DNA of 35,679 bases from Pigoraptor chileana. Taxonomy: Eukaryota > Opisthokonta > Filasterea. The stretch is taken from NCBI GenBank assembly GCA_943704495.1, contig CALSCR010002763.1, positions 1-35,679 of the forward strand. The letters are read 5' to 3'. This document shows positions 30,131 through 35,679 of this stretch, piece by piece. How positions within the stretch are numbered: position 1 is the first letter of the stretch; the number at the start of each line of letters is the position of its first letter. The notes below the pieces were generated by a model. It saw nothing but the letters and a program-made list of their open reading frames with translations. It was not told the origin of the DNA and made no database searches. A program made the position numbers and the translations under genes.

Positions 30131-31985
30131 ATGGCTGTGCTCAACACATCTTTGCCGGACCTGACGCTGCTGTCGCGCGGCAAAGTGCGGGACGTGTATG
30201 AGGTGTCTCCCGACGAGCTCTTGTTTGTTGCATCCGATCGTCTCTCTGCATTTGATGTGGTGAGTGCCTCTAGATATGTGCTTGCATTCTTCGCTATTTT
30301 CACTGGGCGACACTTGCGCAGTCTTAAATTAATGCATGCATGCATCGTTCCCACAGGTGATGACAAACGGCATCCCACTGAAGGGCCGCATCCTTACTCA
30401 AATTAGTGCGTTTTGGTTTGACTTTCTCGCCGACGCGTGCCCTAACCATGTGATTACGTGCAATGTCGATGAAATGCCCGAGTCTGTAAGGTAATTGCGA
30501 GAACAGGCTGATCGTCGATCGCTTATCCTCATTATGCGAGCACACGCGTCGTCGCGTGTCGATTCCACATCCGCTGGTATTCATGTTGTGTGACCGCACT
30601 TTTGCGGCGGTGTATCGCTTTGTATTCACCACCCCCCCCCCCTCCCCAGGAAATACCGGTCTGAGATTGACGGGCGATGTATGCTGGTGCGTCGCCTGCA
30701 AATGCTGCCTATCGAGGTCATTGTGCGGGGATACATCACGGGCTCAGGCTGGAAGGAGTATCTTGCCACAGGTGAATGCAGTCGCGCTCGTATCGCCACT
30801 GTGGAGGACAATGCCCCATCTTTCTCTTGTCCCCTGTCTCTCTATCATGCGGACACTGTACATAAGCGACGTCTGTCCGTGGAAGTGTACGGGCTCTGTG
30901 TTGAAGTGACCGAGAAGCGGTAACTTTGCCGTTGCTTTTTTTGTGATGGCTTGTGTGTCTTTCAATTATATTTAAGAGCCTGCTGAACTTGCCGGCGCGC
31001 AATTTCTGCATTTGGGCAGAATGAGATGCTACTATTTCCTGATATTTTGAACTGGGTTGTGGCAGGCGCCGTTTGCGGCATTGTGTTGCCAAAGGACATG
31101 AAGGAGTGCGACAAGCTGCCGCAGCCGCTCTTCACGCCAAGCACAAAGGCGGAAGTGGGCGTGCATGGTGAGTGTGGCTTTTGAGCGCAGCTGTGTGTTA
31201 CGCAGAGGGGTGGGTGAGTGTGGTTGTGCAGCTGTTGATTCGGCGCAGCGAACATACCAACATCAAGCCGTTGTGCTGAGGGATCTCGGATGGACTCCGC
31301 GTGCATCCATCCACGCAGACGAAAACATCACCCTTGCGCAGGCGGCCGAGCTTGTCGGTGCCGAGCGCGCGAAGGAGGTCGAGAGGGTCGCCATTGCGCT
31401 CTATGAGAAGGCGCGCGACTTTGCTGCCACAAAGGGGATTATAATCGGTGAGTGGGGCGGAAGATGCAGCGATTCGCACTCTAATCGCACACTACACACA
31501 CGCTGATTAATGGCATTTTGATTGCAAATTTCATTGCAGCTGACACCAAATTCGAATTTGGAGTGGACGCGGAGGGCCGGCTTGTGCTTGGCGACGAGGC
31601 ACTCACTCCGGACAGCAGCCGCTTCTGGCCTGCTTCCGAGTATGCACCAGGACGGGGCCAAAACAGGTATGCTGCATGCACACAGCACACACGCACTCAG
31701 AATGCAGAGAGAGAGACACGGACTGAAATGGCACAAATGAATGTATTTCCCCACACGCGACTTGTCTCTTCTGGGACTAAAATGCACTTGTCTCTTCTGG
31801 GACTAAAATGCACTTGTCTTTTGTCTTTATGCCTTTGCAGCTACGACAAGCAGTACGTCCGCGACTATCTGGAGAGCATCAAGTTCGACAAGAAGACTCC
31901 CGTTGCCATGCCTGAGGATGTCATATCTGCCACGCAGAAGAAGTATGTTGAGGTCTTTGAGATCTTGACTGGACGGGCGCTGTGA
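30131..31985 (+). CDS. ADE1: SAICAR synthetase (phosphoribosylaminoimidazole-succinocarboxamide synthase)
   Basis: Joins aspartate to CAIR using ATP, a step of de novo purine synthesis in the cytosol. Exons: 30131-30259, 30357-30490, 30650-30771, 31066-31167, 31319-31447, 31540-31666, 31841-31985, giving 295 residues, close to yeast Ade1 and bacterial-type stand-alone enzymes. The ATP-binding start is [61 protein letters not shown] and [11 protein letters not shown] are standard family motifs in the right order. The enzyme is not fused to AIR carboxylase, unlike the animal PAICS. The start has A at -3. Intron 2 ends in a run of C that serves as the pyrimidine tract. Confidence 0.97.
31760..31820 (+). 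repeat. 26-base tandem repeat in SAICAR synthetase intron 6
   Basis: Two exact copies of a 26-base unit (acttgtctcttctgggacta plus six bases) and a third partial copy just before the last acceptor. Confidence 0.9.
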
Positions 31986-32512
31986 GCCAAGCCACACATG
32001 GCCCCTCCTAAAATCTTACGCCCTGACGCGGTTTCTTCCTGGTCGGACTTATAAAGCCCCTCACTACCGTCACTCCGCAGCGTGCTCTCCTGTTGCTTCT
32101 TGTTGCTGGTGTCGCGCTTTGTGCCGACTGCCCCCCACTTTAAATCTTTGTATGGTTGTCGGAACCGCGGCCTGAGACGTAACAAAATTCATATCGAGAT
32201 AAGGAATTTGAACGGGGTTTCGAAAAATGGTGGCTTCCCTGTGGATTTGTCAAATTAATTTGCACGGACTGAGTTCTCGGACGCAATCGGCGGCACGTGC
32301 ATGCCGTCCCTCACCTTTCAGGTTCAGTCATCGTCTGTATGGACAGGCACTTTTACAGAGTGACACTGGACGTCGACGGTGGCATAGCGAAGGTTGAAAA
32401 GGCATACGCAAAACACGGCCAAATCACAAGCTGCTCCCCTGTCCCTGTAACAACCGCCAAATTCAGTGACGGCAACATGCCTTCTCCTTAGACACACGTG
32501 GGTTAGATTATC
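31986..32512. other. Spacer between SAICAR synthetase and MTO1
   Basis: 3' flank of one gene and promoter region of the next. A CACGTG at 32495-32500 lies 13 bases before the MTO1 start. A 64-codon open frame at 32297-32491 has no similarity. No RNA gene seen. Confidence 0.45.
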
Positions 32513-34496
32513 ATGCTGGCCAATACGATGCGGCCGGCTGCACTGCTGATGCGTGCCAGCCGCACCGTAGAGAGTCGCAGCCATGTGTCGCACATCCGCA
32601 GCGCCTCAACACAGAGTGGAGCGCCCCTTGACGCTGTGAATGGCTACGACGTTGTTGTTGTGGGCGGTGGGCACGCGGGATCCGAGGCTGCGGCGGGGGC
32701 GGCGCGCACGGGAGCACGCACACTGCTCCTCACCCACAAAATATCAACAATTGGTGGGTTTGCAGCGCGTATTAGCGGCAGTCGAACCCCTTTCAAAGAT
32801 GCAATTGCCAGCGATGATGTCGCGTGTGCCGACTATGTCTGTTGTTTTTGGTGTGGGTGGTGGCACTTATCCGTAAAACTTAATTACAGGCGAGATGTCG
32901 TGTAATCCCTCGTTTGGCGGCATTGGCAAAGGGACGCTCATTCGCGAAATCGACGCTCTTGATGGCGTTTGCGGCAAAGTGTGTGGTGAGTTTACCGTGC
33001 CATGTGCTTTGTGCTTGTTTTTGTTCGCATTTGGCCTCAAACCACAACCCGTATTCAACTACTTGCGTCGCACGGCAGATGCCGCCGGAGTGCAGTTTCG
33101 AGTGCTGAACATGAGCCGAGGGCCGGCTGTGTGGGTGGGTATCGCATTTGCAGTGTACCACTTTGTTTTGACTGCAGATGCCGTGATACAATACTATTAC
33201 ACACGGGTTGTCACTCGACTCGCACACACATATACACTTAGCGACGGGCACAGGACCACATACAGCACGGCACATACATACTTGTCGAGCTTTGATTGGC
33301 GTTGGCATGAGCAGCCCTAATAGCCCTTGCCCTGGCAACCCTGCATGCCCCTGCAAATGCTACATCGCATCGCAGGGCCCACGTGCACAAATCGACAGGG
33401 ATCTGTACCGAGAGCATATGCAACGCACGCTCCTTTCGTATCCGAACCTCACTGTGCACGCGATGGGCGTGGAGGACCTCGTGCTCCACGACGGCATGCC
33501 CCTCTCTGGCGATGCCCGACCAGGAGTGTCTGGTGTTAAGCTCGGTGTGTATCAGCGATGTATCAGCGATGCGAGTGTGTGCCTCCGTGCGCCCACCTAC
33601 TGTGGAATCCATGCATTTCGAGATATACAGTGATTAACAGGCCGCGTGCGTGCGTCTGTGTTTCTGCATCCGCTGCCCCTGTACAGCGGATGGAACGACC
33701 GTGCCCTGTAAGGCCGTTATTATCACCACCGGAACGTTTCTGCGTGGCCAGATACACATTGGTTGGTGCGCTCGTCTTAGTGCCCGCAGACAACACGCTC
33801 TGTTTGCGCGAGTTTCGTGCACATTTGTTCAAACCGTTTCTGTCAAAAAGCTATCACCTGTTATGTAGTGATACACTTGATTGTGTTCTTCATCTGTGTT
33901 GCTTGCATATATATATGTACGCTTGTGCTTGTGTGTGTGCCTGCGCGCGCGCGTGTGTGTGTGCATTTGCTTTGACACAACATACGCACACACATACATA
34001 CATGCACGCGCTCACACACACATCCAGGCCTCAAGGCCATCCCTGCCGGTCGCATCGGAGACGAACCAGCAATCGGCCTCTCGAAGACCCTTGAGCGATT
34101 TGGATTCGAACTCGGCCGCCTCAAGACAGGTGAGTGTCTGGGCGCAATCGGTTGTATCTACTTTTTTCGCCGCTGTATGTTGCTTCTGTTGCGTTGTTTG
34201 CTTGTGTTGTTATGCTTTTTTTCTCTTGATATTTGTTTGTTTGTCTACTTTTTGTTGCACATCTGATATGTATTGCGTGTGTGCAGGGACACCACCGAGG
34301 CTTGATGGCCGCACAATCAACTATTCTGGCCTGGAGGTGCAGCTCGGCGATGAAGTGCCCACACCCTTTTCCTACATGAACAGCCGCGTTGCGAACCAGG
34401 TTGGCTGGATCTCTTTGACTTGGACTGATGAACTTACAAAACGTGCCCTCAGTACTAATGACCACGCATTTATTGATTGCCAGATATTCTACTGGC

Positions 34497-34578
<82 letters not shown>

Positions 34579-35679
34579 CGCCTGTGTGCTGATCAATTGT
34601 TTATGGCAACACAAACGACCATGCAGGATAAGCAGCTCGCGTGCCACATGACACACACAACACCGGAATTTCACCAAATCGTCCGCGACAACTTGCACCA
34701 GAACCGACATGTGACCCAAGACGTGAGAGGGCCCAGGTAAGTGCATGTATGCTTGTATGCAGCTGTTTGTTGCCGGCCTTTTAGTTTGTACTGCATTATA
34801 TGGATGCAGAGCCCGTGCGCGCAGGACTGAGGCATCCCCAAACGAAGATGCATGATGAGGGTCGCCTGATGATGATACATGCTCTCGCGTCTCTGTCGCA
34901 GATATTGCCCTTCAATTGAATCGAAGGTATTGCGCTTCAAGCGGGCGACGCACCAGGTGTGGCTGGAGCCTGAAGGTAGGCTGGGCTGGCATGAAGTTTC
35001 ATTTTTTACAATTGGCATTGCAAGAAGCACCCCGTGCGTGTTGCTGCCGGTGCCTGCTACCAGACATGGCCGAGTGGTGCGAGTGAGACGCTGTGTGTGG
35101 GGCATTCTATTGTTGCCAATGGCTGCCTGACCGCCGTCCTGTTGTGTCTGTGCAGGTTACAACAGCCACGTCGTCTATCCCAACGGTATCTCGATGACCA
35201 TGCCCGAAGAGGCGCAGTTCAAGGCCATACGCACTATGAAGGGGCTTGAGAATGTCACGATGCTGCGGTCTGGTGGGTGGTATCACGACAGAGTGGTATG
35301 GGGCCTCGTGTGCGCGGGGAGCTCCGGGAAAAATTGAAGCCAGTGGCTGGCTTCCTCCCGGATTTAAATAGGCATTACTTCCGAAGGCACCGGCGCAATC
35401 ACTCAGTTTTGTCTGATGGATTTGGACGACGATTGCAGGTTATGGCGTCGAGTATGACTATGTGGATCCCCGACAGCTTCACCCGTCCCTGGAGACAAAG
35501 AAAATAGGCGGGCTGTTTCTCGCTGGGCAAATCAATGGCACCACTGGGTATGAGGAGGCGGCATCGCAGGTAGGTGGACATGGGCCCTATTGTTGTCATA
35601 TGTGTGTATGTATGTATGTATGTATGTATGTATGTATGTATGTATGTATGTATGTATGTATGTATGTATGTATGTATGT
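32513..35679 (+). CDS. MTO1: MTO1/GidA mitochondrial tRNA wobble-uridine modification enzyme (3' end outside the window)
   Basis: FAD protein that works with MSS1/GTPBP3 to add a carboxymethylaminomethyl-type group (taurinomethyl in mammals) to the wobble uridine of mitochondrial tRNAs. Exons seen: 32513-32753, 32890-32985, 33079-33134, 33376-33544, 33687-33761, 34028-34129, 34287-34399, 34627-34736, 34902-34975, 35156-35272, 35439-35569, encoding 428 residues; the window ends in the next intron. An Arg-rich, acid-poor N-terminus looks like a mitochondrial presequence. The FAD loop is [41 protein letters not shown] and [12 protein letters not shown] follow, as does [25 protein letters not shown] and the late [16 protein letters not shown] are strongly diagnostic. 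Nothing is degraded in the part seen. Confidence 0.97.
33921..34027 (+). repeat. Adjacent TG and CA tracts forming an inverted repeat before an MTO1 acceptor
   Basis: gtgtgtgtgc and cgcgcgcgtgtgtgtgtgca are followed within a dozen or so bases by acgcacacacatacatacat and ctcacacacacatccag, the last part being the acceptor. The transcript can fold on itself here. Confidence 0.75.
34499..34574 (+). repeat. (TG)n microsatellite in MTO1 intron 7
   Basis: About 38 uninterrupted TG units, the longest pure dinucleotide run in the window. Confidence 0.95.
35605..35679 (+). repeat. (TATG)n microsatellite at the window edge
   Basis: About 18 tetranucleotide units following the donor of MTO1 exon 11 and running off the window. 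Confidence 0.95.

Noticed and set aside
32297-32491. Open frame just before MTO1
   Set aside because: It ends before the MTO1 start, cannot be joined to it with clear splice signals, and matches nothing known to me.
1-35679. tRNA, rRNA, CRISPR array, integrase or transposase genes
   Set aside because: I looked on both strands and saw none. The B-box-like words in the dispersed repeat do not form a cloverleaf.

Overview
The window reads as nuclear DNA of an intron-rich unicellular eukaryote. All rebuilt introns are GT-AG, mostly about 75-550 bases long, reading frames use the standard code, and (TG)n, (CA)n and (CT)n tracts are dense in introns and spacers. The gene mix points to a flagellated organism in or near Amorphea/Obazoa: a FAM227 (FWWh) protein of the kind found in ciliated organisms, a p67phox/NoxR NADPH-oxidase activator, SKP2, shelterin-type RAP1 and the kinetochore protein CENP-N. 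This placement is inference; no rRNA or mitochondrial marker is present.

Layout, left to right: 3' end of a single-pass surface protein (1-647, +); SKP2-like F-box/LRR protein (1486-3759, +); FAM227-like protein (4027-8027, +); mitochondrial acyl carrier protein (8580-9364, -); RAP1/TERF2IP-like telomere protein (9928-12933, +); AFG2/SPATA5-type double AAA ATPase (13255-15700, -); SDS22-like LRR protein (16343-19713, +); a 737-base spacer full of small hairpins and carrying a two-repeat telomere-like tract, a candidate non-coding RNA locus (19714-20450); an intronless P-loop-fold protein that has lost its ATPase motifs (20451-23111, -); CENP-N (23566-25558, -); NoxR/p67phox (26256-28656, +); a 109-residue single-pass membrane protein assembled from three small exons (28838-29638, -); SAICAR synthetase (30131-31985, +); and the 5' part of MTO1, which runs off the right edge (32513-35679, +).

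The genes do not form one pathway; this is an ordinary eukaryotic gene neighbourhood with convergent and divergent pairs. Several are well-known eukaryotic complexes caught one subunit at a time: SCF ubiquitin ligase, type II fatty acid synthesis/complex I (ACP), telomere cap, ribosome-maturation AAA ATPase, inner kinetochore, NADPH oxidase, purine synthesis and mitochondrial tRNA wobble-uridine modification. Exon joins were chosen so that GT-AG borders, phase and protein similarity all agree; the summed exon lengths are multiples of three for every complete gene.

The points most worth following up are the hairpin-rich spacer with an ACCCTA-ACCCTA tract directly 3' of a hairpin (possible telomerase RNA), introns with complementary TG and CA tracts, a roughly 65-base dispersed repeat family tied to CT/GA tracts, and the degenerate P-loop protein.
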